From: Sanchytrium tribonematis
Lineage: Eukaryota > Sanchytriomycota > Sanchytriomycetes > Sanchytriales > Sanchytriaceae
Length of the DNA stretch: 12,593 nucleotides
Assembly: GCA_018985235.1 (NCBI GenBank)
Contig: JADGIG010000211.1
Span: forward strand, 1 to 12,593
Direction: 5' to 3'
The notes below the pieces were generated by a model, which saw only the letters and a list, made by a program, of their open reading frames with translations, ran no database searches and was not told where the DNA came from. Position numbers and translations under genes: made by a program. Each line of letters starts with the position of its first letter. Position 1 is the first letter of the stretch. This document shows positions 6,390 to 12,528 of this stretch, piece after piece.

Positions 6390-8207
6390 ATGAGTTTGAA
6401 TGTGATCCTTTCCACAAAGGTAGCTCCAGAGTCTGATTATTTTATACAGCAATGTAAAGAAGTGGATATTCTTAGTTCAAACCTTCACAAAAACCGTATT
6501 TGTCGCCTCACTGATATATGTTTGATACAACAGGCTCAAATGGTACGTGAGGCCATAGGTAATCATTCTGCTGGAGCCATACTAGAAATGTATGCCAAGC
6601 ATTTTGAGTTTCCGACAAAAGGCAAATTTTTGAAAGGAAGCCACTATGACTTTTGGACTTATGATTATGATTACTACAAGTCCACGATGGAAGATGAATA
6701 TATGAATGTAAAAGATGAGCCTTTTCATAAATGGTCTATAGAAGATTTAAGCTGCCAGGAACTGCTGATTTTGCTTCGAGATCTTCAAAGGAAAGTAATA
6801 ATTTATACTGGAAATTATTTTGTAGCAAAATCATTATTTTATTTATTACGCAACTTACACTATATATCGCACAAGTTCTCTTTGATTTTAGATCAAAATG
6901 AAGAATCCAGAAAAAATTATTGCTGCGATCCATACGGATGTTTTATTACTTGGAGAGATGATTTTAATGAGCTCTCGTCCTCTAATAATGTAATTATACT
7001 ATTGAAAGAACCACCGCATCTCAAGTGGCAGCAAGACACTTATATCATTATCAATGCGGCAATATCTTTGAAAGATTTGGGGTTTCTTTATAACCCAGAA
7101 ATAGAAGATGGAGAAATTGCCATAGCGAAGCCAAAATATCCTCGTAAAATCAGCGATGATAGAAAAGTTGTACTTGATAAAGCCAACTTAGTCGAATCCA
7201 TGATTCAAAGTACATATTTATCACAAGATTGTACTTTTAACAAAGTTAAGGCATCTTTAATGGATTTCAAAAATTATTCTTTATTTAATTTTAAAAAATC
7301 TAAACTAGGTTTGATAACAGAGCAAATCAGCTCTAAAATTGCAATGGAGAATGATATAGTTCATTCTACTATTGAATTGAATAAAAGTGACTTAGATTTG
7401 ATTAAGCAGTTCCAAGATTTTACGGGTTTAACTGGCTTGGTAATTCTTGAAAATGATACTATTAGCTATTTAGAAATGAGAAGATTTATCTTGAAAAAAA
7501 CAGATTTAGTAACGTTTTTGATGGGATTACTCGATCTAACAAAAACTCATAATCATGACCACGCCTATTGGCTTCGCAATATTGTCGCAACTGTGGAAGG
7601 AGAGCCAAATCTACATGTCATAGAAGAATTAGTTGAATTCGATCCTTTTCTACAAATAGATGGCAAATTCTATATCGAAGAATTTTCCAAGAAATACAAT
7701 CGGGCACTAAAATTCAAAAGTGGATCCATGGTTAAATTGAGAAATACACAGACTGGAGTAATTAAAATTCAATCCCCAGAAATTGTGATACCACAAGACA
7801 TTACAATTAAAGATTTGGAGCTATTGTCTAAATTGTATCCACAAATTGAAGAAATTCAAGAACTCAATGACTTTTTAAAGAAAAAAGACTTGCAATATTC
7901 TGTAGAATACATACATGGTTTCGGGGATATCTCTCGTCTTGCTGGTAATTGTATAAATGAAGTTTTAAATGTAAATGAGGAAAATTTATTTGGAATAGGT
8001 TATTGCTGGATTTATTCAAGATATAAGCCAAAATTCAATACGGCTGTATCTCCCATCAATGAATATGTGAAGAATTTCATAAAATCACATATTCCCGATA
8101 TAATACTAGAGGAAAATTGTGAAATTCCAGTTGTTGATTCCAACTTATTCTCTAAGCTTATGCTGTACAAATTGTTTATTGATGAAGACATTGGTATTAT
8201 GGATTAA
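6390..8207 (+). CDS. Large divergent protein, possibly a degenerate Dicer-like protein; main frame
   Basis: A 605-residue open frame with an ATG at 6390. I do not recognise a clear family. Visible features: a helical N terminus (LTDICLIQQAQMVREAIG near 40-57), an acidic aromatic stretch (YDFWTYDYDYYK) near 85-96, then about residues 130-230 an alternating strand/helix segment with RKVIIYTGNYFVAKSLFYLL and NNVIILLK, as in a decayed second helicase lobe without catalytic motifs. Near 465-505, SPEIVIPQD and LSKLYPQIEEIQELNDFL recall the end of a Dicer PAZ/platform and the following linker. No intact RNase III signature (ERLEFLGD type) is present. The frame stops at 8207, but coding-like sequence continues in the next frame to 8538 and probably belongs to the same protein. 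The Dicer comparison is a weak inference; it could also be an unrelated fast-evolving protein. Confidence 0.65.
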   Translation: MSLNVILSTKVAPESDYFIQQCKEVDILSSNLHKNRICRLTDICLIQQAQMVREAIGNHSAGAILEMYAKHFEFPTKGKFLKGSHYDFWTYDYDYYKSTMEDEYMNVKDEPFHKWSIEDLSCQELLILLRDLQRKVIIYTGNYFVAKSLFYLLRNLHYISHKFSLILDQNEESRKNYCCDPYGCFITWRDDFNELSSSNNVIILLKEPPHLKWQQDTYIIINAAISLKDLGFLYNPEIEDGEIAIAKPKYPRKISDDRKVVLDKANLVESMIQSTYLSQDCTFNKVKASLMDFKNYSLFNFKKSKLGLITEQISSKIAMENDIVHSTIELNKSDLDLIKQFQDFTGLTGLVILENDTISYLEMRRFILKKTDLVTFLMGLLDLTKTHNHDHAYWLRNIVATVEGEPNLHVIEELVEFDPFLQIDGKFYIEEFSKKYNRALKFKSGSMVKLRNTQTGVIKIQSPEIVIPQDITIKDLELLSKLYPQIEEIQELNDFLKKKDLQYSVEYIHGFGDISRLAGNCINEVLNVNEENLFGIGYCWIYSRYKPKFNTAVSPINEYVKNFIKSHIPDIILEENCEIPVVDSNLFSKLMLYKLFIDEDIGIMD

Positions 8208-8538
8208 CATAGAAAAGTTGACGTCGGTTTCATTCGAAAACGCCGAACTTATACCATATATATTTGGAGCGTTGAATTTTATTGATTTTCAAACAATTTT
8301 TATACCCTGGGTAAAATCTCAAACATTTAAATTTGATTCTGACTCATATATTGAATTGTTTCTTAGAAAAAACAATATCAAAAATTCAATGTTGAATTTG
8401 GAAGGAAGTAATTTTGAATATAAAATAAAATTGAGCGGTAAAATTGTGAGTAAGGGGAAATCAGTCGAAGAAGTCAAAAATCGCTTTTGCGAGAGCATAA
8501 ATCAATGGACTGGATTCGATAGAAACTTTTCCTTGTAA
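8182..8538 (+). CDS. Continuation in next frame: likely C-terminal part of the preceding protein, dsRBD-like end
   Basis: The frame carries an ATG at 8182 (118 residues if read alone) that overlaps the end of the preceding frame by 26 bp. It reads as genuine protein: a helical segment ELIPYIFGALNFIDFQTIF, similar in form to the last helices of an RNase III fold, then NFEYKIKLSGKIVSKGKSVEE and a final helix, which fit strands 2-3 and helix 2 of a double-stranded RNA-binding domain. Removing 8194-8212 (GTATTATGGATTAACATAG), or a single-base shift near 8193, joins it to the upstream frame and makes a protein of about 710 residues. The stop is 6 bp before the ARG7 start. An independent overlapping gene is possible but less likely. 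Confidence 0.5.
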   Translation: MKTLVLWINIEKLTSVSFENAELIPYIFGALNFIDFQTIFIPWVKSQTFKFDSDSYIELFLRKNNIKNSMLNLEGSNFEYKIKLSGKIVSKGKSVEEVKNRFCESINQWTGFDRNFSL

Positions 8539-8544
8539 ATAAAT

Positions 8545-9759
8545 ATGAGGCTGTTAATCCCTTCGTTTCAAACAATGTCAGCAATACCCAGGCTTCCTGC
8601 ACAGTTCGCCAGTGCAACCACCAGCTGTGGCATTCGCAGCCATCTTGATTTGGCATTGATTTGGTCTAATCAACCTTGTTCCTCGGCAGGTGTTTTTACA
8701 AAAAATGCTTTTAAGGCCGCGCCAGTTTTGATTTGTCAAGATCTATTAAAAAAGCAAACAGCTCAGGGAGTTGTTATAAATGCTGGGAATGCGAATGCGG
8801 TTACTGGAAAGAAAGGATTTGAGAACGCAACCAAAATGAGCGCCCAATTTGTCAAGCCTGTTTTTGTAATGAGTACAGGAGTAATTGGTAAACAATTACC
8901 CATCGAGAAAGTGATCAATGGTATGAGCCAACTAAATAATAACATATCAAGCGATGAGGACTCGGTTCAAAATTTAGCACAAGCAATTATGACAACCGAC
9001 ACAAGGCCTAAATATAAAACCTTGGAATTCAAAACAAAAAATGGAAAAGTTTGCACTATAACTGGTATAGCTAAAGGTGCTGGCATGATTCATCCCAATA
9101 TGGCCACAATGTTAGGCTGTATCTTAACCGATGCAAAAATTTCACAATCTGAGTTACAACAGCTTTTATCTAAAGCTTGCTTTTCCACTTTTAATTCAAT
9201 ATCGGTGGATGGAGATACTAGCACAAATGACACCGTTTTAGCTCTCGCAAATCATCAAGTTGAATTGGATAAAAATGAAATGTTGAGTTTCGAAAACAAT
9301 TTCCAGAAGATATGTTCTTATCTCAGTGACGAGATCGTCAGAGACGGTGAAGGAGCAACTAAGCTAATAGAGCTTACGGTTAAAGGTCTCAATTCGAATG
9401 AAGATGCTTTTCAAGTAGCAAGATTTGTGAGCAGATCTCCACTCGTCAAGACTGCAATGTTTGGAAGAGATGCAAATTGGGGAAGGCTATTTTCTAGTGC
9501 CGGATCGTCTCATATTCTTCAAAATGAGACGTTCAATGATACATCCCGAATGAGTTGCAAATTTTCCAGCAAAAATGGAACCATCAAGGTGTTTGAAGAA
9601 GAGCCATTAAATTTTAATGAAGATTTGGCCAAGAATATATTGGATGCTGAATTGATTCAAATTGAAATGGTGCTTGGCGATGGTCCAGGTAAAGCTACTT
9701 CTAAAACTTGTGATTTTACTCCAGATTATGTGCATGTGAACGCTTCTTACCGAAGCTAG
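8545..9759 (+). CDS. ARG7: Mitochondrial ornithine acetyltransferase / glutamate N-acetyltransferase (ArgJ type)
   Basis: A 404-residue ArgJ-family enzyme (ARG7, formerly ECM42, in S. cerevisiae). It moves the acetyl group from N-acetylornithine to glutamate in the cyclic arginine pathway in the mitochondrial matrix. Seen: AGVFTKNAFKAAPV (48-61), INAGNANAVTGKKG (78-91), the oxyanion-type STGVIGKQLP (110-119), and KGAGMIHPNMATMLG, in which Thr188 follows Ala187 as the self-cleavage site and catalytic nucleophile. SVDGDTSTNDT, MFGRDANWGR and the closing YVHVNASYR are all present, so the enzyme looks complete and active. The N terminus MRLLIPSF is short but hydrophobic/basic with no acidic residue in the first 30, fitting a presequence; a second ATG at residue 11 could give an alternative start. 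It is slightly shorter than S. cerevisiae Arg7 (441). Its promoter must overlap the preceding coding region, only 6 bp away. Confidence 0.93.
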   Translation: MRLLIPSFQTMSAIPRLPAQFASATTSCGIRSHLDLALIWSNQPCSSAGVFTKNAFKAAPVLICQDLLKKQTAQGVVINAGNANAVTGKKGFENATKMSAQFVKPVFVMSTGVIGKQLPIEKVINGMSQLNNNISSDEDSVQNLAQAIMTTDTRPKYKTLEFKTKNGKVCTITGIAKGAGMIHPNMATMLGCILTDAKISQSELQQLLSKACFSTFNSISVDGDTSTNDTVLALANHQVELDKNEMLSFENNFQKICSYLSDEIVRDGEGATKLIELTVKGLNSNEDAFQVARFVSRSPLVKTAMFGRDANWGRLFSSAGSSHILQNETFNDTSRMSCKFSSKNGTIKVFEEEPLNFNEDLAKNILDAELIQIEMVLGDGPGKATSKTCDFTPDYVHVNASYRS

Positions 9760-9951
9760 CAGTTGTTGAAATTGAAAAATAAAAAATTACTTCATCTCAA
9801 ACACATTTATATTAATTGCTTCTCCGGTTGAGGGTTTACGCCCATAAACTAACTTGAAATGTTAACATGGTTTAAAAGATGATCTTTTGATCTGTGTAAC
9901 GTCGGGCAACAAAGACGTGGATATGCGTGAAATTTTTTTGCAGTGAAACAT
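9760..9951 (+). promoter_or_regulatory. Leader region of the GT32 gene with several short upstream ORFs
   Basis: This 192-bp spacer between ARG7 and the glycosyltransferase has no long ORF. It holds four short ATG-started frames, the last being a 7-codon uORF at 9923-9946 (MREIFLQ) that ends 5 bp before the main ATG. A perfect inverted repeat with 7-bp arms (AAAAGAT/ATCTTTT, one-base centre) lies at 9874-9888 and might be a protein-binding site. The ARG7 3' end and the start of the next transcript must both be here. If transcription starts upstream of 9923, the uORFs could lower translation; that is inference. Confidence 0.4.
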
Positions 9952-10839
9952 ATGTTCCCTCAAGTAAATTTGAAAATGCTAGCATTGACTTGGATAATTT
10001 TCCTACATGGTTACTTGTGGCATCTCATTCGAAGTGAGATGAATCTATCTCATATGTTTGCCGATCCTAGAATCATACCTCAAAACATTTCAAAATTTTA
10101 TTTTGAACAAGTGCCTCTTCCAAAATTTGTCAGGACAGATACTGAGGGCGATATTCCAATGATCCTGCATCAGACCTGGAAAACTAAAAGTCTACCTGAT
10201 AATTTTTTCAGATGGAGGCTTTCGTGGTTAAGAAATCACCCCCATTGGGAGCACCACTTATGGACGGATTTGGAAAACCGTCAACTGGTTAAAGATGAGT
10301 ATCCATGGCTACTTCATTTTTATGATAACTTACCTAAGCATATACAGCGTGTTGATATAGTTAGATATTTGTATTTACATAAATACGGTGGAGTTTACGC
10401 CGATTTAGATTTTGAATGCTTAAAAGCAATAGATCCTCTCTTAGAAAATGGTAACGTGGTACTGGGCAAGATATCCGATGACGATGACTGGCTTCATAAT
10501 ATTCCTAATGCGTTCATGGCCTCGAAACCCAATCATGATTTTTGGTTGTTTGTGATTCATTTGTCCATTTCCAGAATGTCTCTCAACTTTATTACAGAAG
10601 ATGTGACAGGTCCAATCTTGATAAGGGATGCTTACAAACTTTACGAAGAGTACAAATCTGGCGAAATTGTGTTATTAGAGCCTGGATTAGTATATGGCTT
10701 TGATTGGAGAAAATATTCTGAATTTGAATGTTCTTCAAGGTATTTATTCGGAGTGTTTTTTGACGAAGCAAAATGCAAAGAGCGTTTTCCTGACGCGTAC
10801 TCTATAACGTATTGGAGCCACTCCTGGTCATTATTTTGA
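9952..10839 (+). CDS. GT32-family Golgi glycosyltransferase (OCH1/SUR1-like fold, DXD)
   Basis: A 295-residue type II membrane protein. The frame is open to a GTG at 9943, but the first ATG is at 9952. A signal anchor spans about residues 8-24 (MLALTWIIFLHGYLWHLI). The catalytic domain shows IPMILHQTWKTKSLP (68-82), WRLSWLRNHPHWEHHLWTD, then the sugar-nucleotide block VDIVRYLYLHKYGGVYADLD (134-153), whose DLD is the DXD metal-binding motif, followed by PLL...VVLG and NAFMASKPNHDFW. These are the features of the GT32 family, which includes Och1 alpha-1,6-mannosyltransferase and the Sur1/Csh1 inositolphosphoceramide mannosyltransferases. The short form and YGGVYADLD are not diagnostic of one of these, so the acceptor is left open. 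Three CTG codons lie at conserved hydrophobic sites (MILHQ, NRQLV, VVLG), which supports CTG as leucine. Confidence 0.88.
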   Translation: MFPQVNLKMLALTWIIFLHGYLWHLIRSEMNLSHMFADPRIIPQNISKFYFEQVPLPKFVRTDTEGDIPMILHQTWKTKSLPDNFFRWRLSWLRNHPHWEHHLWTDLENRQLVKDEYPWLLHFYDNLPKHIQRVDIVRYLYLHKYGGVYADLDFECLKAIDPLLENGNVVLGKISDDDDWLHNIPNAFMASKPNHDFWLFVIHLSISRMSLNFITEDVTGPILIRDAYKLYEEYKSGEIVLLEPGLVYGFDWRKYSEFECSSRYLFGVFFDEAKCKERFPDAYSITYWSHSWSLF

Positions 10840-10879
10840 GACTTTAATAAATGACATGAAAGATCAAACCTAGGAGCGA

Positions 10880-11020
10880 ATGTTCTTTTCTATTGTAAGG
10901 TATTTTAAAATTGTGACCAGTGTAAAACCCAGATGCAAAGATTGCTACATGGTCAACAGAAAAGGCAAATTATATAATTATTGCAAAGAGCATGTCAGGC
11001 ACAAGCAACGTCAAAAGTAA
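10880..11020 (+). CDS. RTC6: Mitochondrial ribosomal protein bL36m
   Basis: A 46-residue gene below usual ORF size cut-offs. After a short presequence-like start ([12 protein letters not shown]), the protein reads [20 protein letters not shown], then [14 protein letters not shown]. This is a complete bL36: the zinc-binding Cys pair (CKDC), the third Cys (YC), the His (EH/RH) and the invariant HKQRQ end are all present. In S. cerevisiae the gene is RTC6. It sits in the mitochondrial large ribosomal subunit near the peptidyl transferase side. The start at 10880 gives the typical very short N-terminal extension. It lies 40 bp downstream of the GT32 gene on the same strand. Confidence 0.93.
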   Translation: MFFSIVRYFKIVTSVKPRCKDCYMVNRKGKLYNYCKEHVRHKQRQK

Positions 11021-11097
11021 AATAGTATTTAAATTAAAGCCATGTTGTTCAGCAATTCGCCTATCTTAAAATAGAAAGCGAACAAAAGAATCAAAAT

Positions 11098-11103
11098 AAA
11101 AAA
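11098..11103 (-). terminator. RNA polymerase III T-run terminator of tRNA-Ser
   Basis: Six A on the plus strand read as TTTTTT on the minus strand, 5 bp after the 3' end of the tRNA-Ser gene. This is the standard Pol III stop signal. Confidence 0.75.
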
Positions 11104-11108
11104 TGTAA

Positions 11109-11189
11109 CGACAGAGACGAGATTCGAACTCGCGCTCCCGAAGGAAATAGCTTAGCAGGCTACCGCGATAACCACTCCGCCACTCTGTC
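11109..11189 (-). tRNA. tRNA-Ser (anticodon GCU)
   Basis: The minus strand folds into a class II tRNA. The acceptor is GACAGAG paired with CTCTGTC and followed by G73, the serine discriminator. The D arm is present. The anticodon stem GTAGC/GCTAT closes the loop CTGCTAA with anticodon GCT. A long variable arm (TCC..TTC..GGGA type) and the T arm GCGAG-TTCGAAT-CTCGT follow. It reads AGC/AGU serine codons. There is no intron. The internal A box (GTGGCGGAGTGG region) and B box (GAGTTCGAATC) act as the Pol III promoter. Confidence 0.95.
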
Positions 11190-11515
11190 TGTGTATCACA
11201 TCAAATTTGCAATTTTAAACTACTGCATTTAAAACAACAGGTGCTTTATCTGACTTAATAGACATCTAAACAAGTTATATCCTGCTAATTTGCCATCGAA
11301 TTATTTCTAGACTATTTACTGAAAAAGTCAACTCTGACAAGATGCCTTTGATCATTCTCACTTTTCTCGCAACACTTAATTTCTTAGAAATCCCACTCAT
11401 CATCATATCACGGGATTGTAGCAAAATATGGCTTTGAGGCATAGGCGATATTTATTGACGTTTGTGCTGCATATTGCGCTAATTTAAACTCGACAATACT
11501 AAACTGCCAAAAATA
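11190..11515. other. Intergenic stretch between two tRNA genes, no clear gene
   Basis: This 326-bp AT-rich stretch contains no long ORF, recognisable repeat or mobile element. The longest notable frame is a plus-strand 31-codon ORF at 11342-11437 (MPLIILTFLATLNFLEIPLI then a polar end), hydrophobic enough to be a single membrane segment but with no family I know. A 19-codon frame follows from the ATG near 11428. tRNA 5' leaders and the T5 terminator of tRNA-Leu (11509-11513) lie at its right side. Confidence 0.5.
11509..11513 (-). terminator. RNA polymerase III T-run terminator of tRNA-Leu
   Basis: AAAAA on the plus strand is TTTTT on the minus strand, 2 bp after the 3' end of the tRNA-Leu gene, in the correct place for Pol III termination. 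Confidence 0.7.
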
Positions 11516-11597
11516 TGCACAGACTGGGATTCGAACCCAGGCCACTTACGTGAGAAGAACTTGAGTCGTCCGCCTTAGACCGCTCGGCCATCTGTGC
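11516..11597 (-). tRNA. tRNA-Leu (anticodon CAA), intronless
   Basis: The minus strand folds into a class II tRNA. The acceptor is GCACAGA/TCTGTGC, with A73, the leucine discriminator. The D arm GGCCGAGCGGTCTAAGGC is typical of tRNA-Leu. The anticodon loop CTCAAGT has CAA at 34-36, decoding UUG. The variable arm is CAC-GTAA-GTG, and the T arm is CTGGG-TTCGAAT-CCCAG. The anticodon stem GACGA/TCTTC has one central C-U mismatch. The S. cerevisiae counterpart has an intron; this one does not. A CTG-to-serine tRNA is ruled out by the anticodon. Confidence 0.93.
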
Positions 11598-11694
11598 TGC
11601 GTTACAACTATACAATTGCTTTTAGTATTATTTTAAACATTTTTTATATATTTTCTATATATTTCATTTTTTTTAATATTATTTATATTTTGTT
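11598..11694. other. Very AT-rich 3' flank of MEU1
   Basis: This is a low-complexity AT stretch with many T runs on the plus strand, between the MEU1 stop and the tRNA-Leu gene. It must serve as the MEU1 3' region (polyadenylation signals on the minus strand are A-rich here) and as the 5' flank of the tRNA. No gene is seen. Confidence 0.45.
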
Positions 11695-12528
11695 TTATTG
11701 ATTCCAAACTGGAAAAAGATACAAAATTTTGGATGAATTGATAGATTCTTCATCAGCCATTATCGCATTTTTAATAATTGGTACAGAATATTGTGTTTTT
11801 GCATTTGACTTCAAATATTCTATCAACACTTTTTGGGCATTAGTGGCATTGTATTTTAAATTTTGGACTACATATTCGACAGTCACAGGAGCTTCATCCG
11901 TTTTCCAACAGTCATAATCAGTAGACATTGCTACGCAACCGTATGCGATTCCGGCTTCATTTGCTAATTTACATTCTGTAGCGCTTGTCATATTAATAAT
12001 ATCACAATTCCAAGACCTGTACATTTCTGATTCGGCTCTTGTACTAAATCCTGGGCCTTCCATCGTGACAACTGTTGCGCCAAAATGAACTGGAATATTT
12101 AAACTTAGAATCACTTTGTGTAAATCACTCTGTAGCTTTATATGGAAAGGATCTGCCATACTGACATGTCCGACAATGTCATCAAAAAAAGTATCTTTTC
12201 TAAATTTAGATCTGTCAATAAATTGCAGCGGTAAAACAAAATGTCTTGGCTCGATTGCATCTCTAAGACTACCTACAGCAGTGAAGGAAATAATTTTGTT
12301 TACACCAATACTTTTCAAAGCAGCGATGTTTGCTCTGTAATTAATGTTGGTAGGCGTTATTGAGTGTCCTTGACTATGTCTTGGAAGAAAGTAGAATTCA
12401 ATACCGTCGTGGCATAATTTCAATATAGGTCCGCTGGGATTACCCCAAAGTGTTGATATTTCTCGGCTTTCTAAGGTTTCAATTCCATCTAAATTGTACA
12501 ATCCAGTTCCTCCAATTATTGCCAACAT
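11695..12528 (-). CDS. MEU1: S-methyl-5'-thioadenosine phosphorylase
   Basis: A 277-residue protein from the ATG at 12528; the frame continues to a TTG at 12546, but MLAIIGGTGLY is the usual start. It splits methylthioadenosine with phosphate into adenine and methylthioribose-1-phosphate in the methionine salvage pathway, cytosolic/nuclear. Phosphate-site features are GGTG (6-9), RHSQGH (50-55, usually RHGxGH) and FTAVGS (82-87). The middle and end carry VVTMEGPGFSTRAES (153-167), INMTSATE (178-185) and MSTDYDCWKTDEAPVTVE (201-218), with the base-binding Asp pair. Two odd changes are EGPG instead of the almost constant EGPR, and SATE where TxPE is usual. The length matches the family. Codons 206-217 are repeated inverted at the right edge. 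The ATG overlaps the ATG of an opposite open frame through CATG. Confidence 0.92.
   Translation of the reverse strand: MLAIIGGTGLYNLDGIETLESREISTLWGNPSGPILKLCHDGIEFYFLPRHSQGHSITPTNINYRANIAALKSIGVNKIISFTAVGSLRDAIEPRHFVLPLQFIDRSKFRKDTFFDDIVGHVSMADPFHIKLQSDLHKVILSLNIPVHFGATVVTMEGPGFSTRAESEMYRSWNCDIINMTSATECKLANEAGIAYGCVAMSTDYDCWKTDEAPVTVEYVVQNLKYNATNAQKVLIEYLKSNAKTQYSVPIIKNAIMADEESINSSKILYLFPVWNQ
11880..11913 (-). repeat. Left arm of a 34-bp inverted repeat, within MEU1
   Basis: This segment of MEU1 encodes about DCWKTDEAPVT. Its reverse complement equals 12560-12593 except at one base (11903 against 12570). The arms are separated by 646 bp. The match is cut off by the window end and may be longer. 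Confidence 0.85.

Noticed and set aside
8474-8945. Minus-strand frames opposite the start of ARG7
   Set aside because: They lie opposite well-conserved ArgJ codons (VINAGNANAV) and have no motif of their own.
9927-9943. 17-nt GT...CAG segment that would join the uORF ATG to the GT32 frame
   Set aside because: The frame fits and the end is T-rich, but there is no branch site, 17 nt is too short for a spliceosomal intron and the gain would be three or four residues only.
11729-12340. Plus-strand frames opposite MEU1
   Set aside because: They are shadows of conserved phosphorylase codons.
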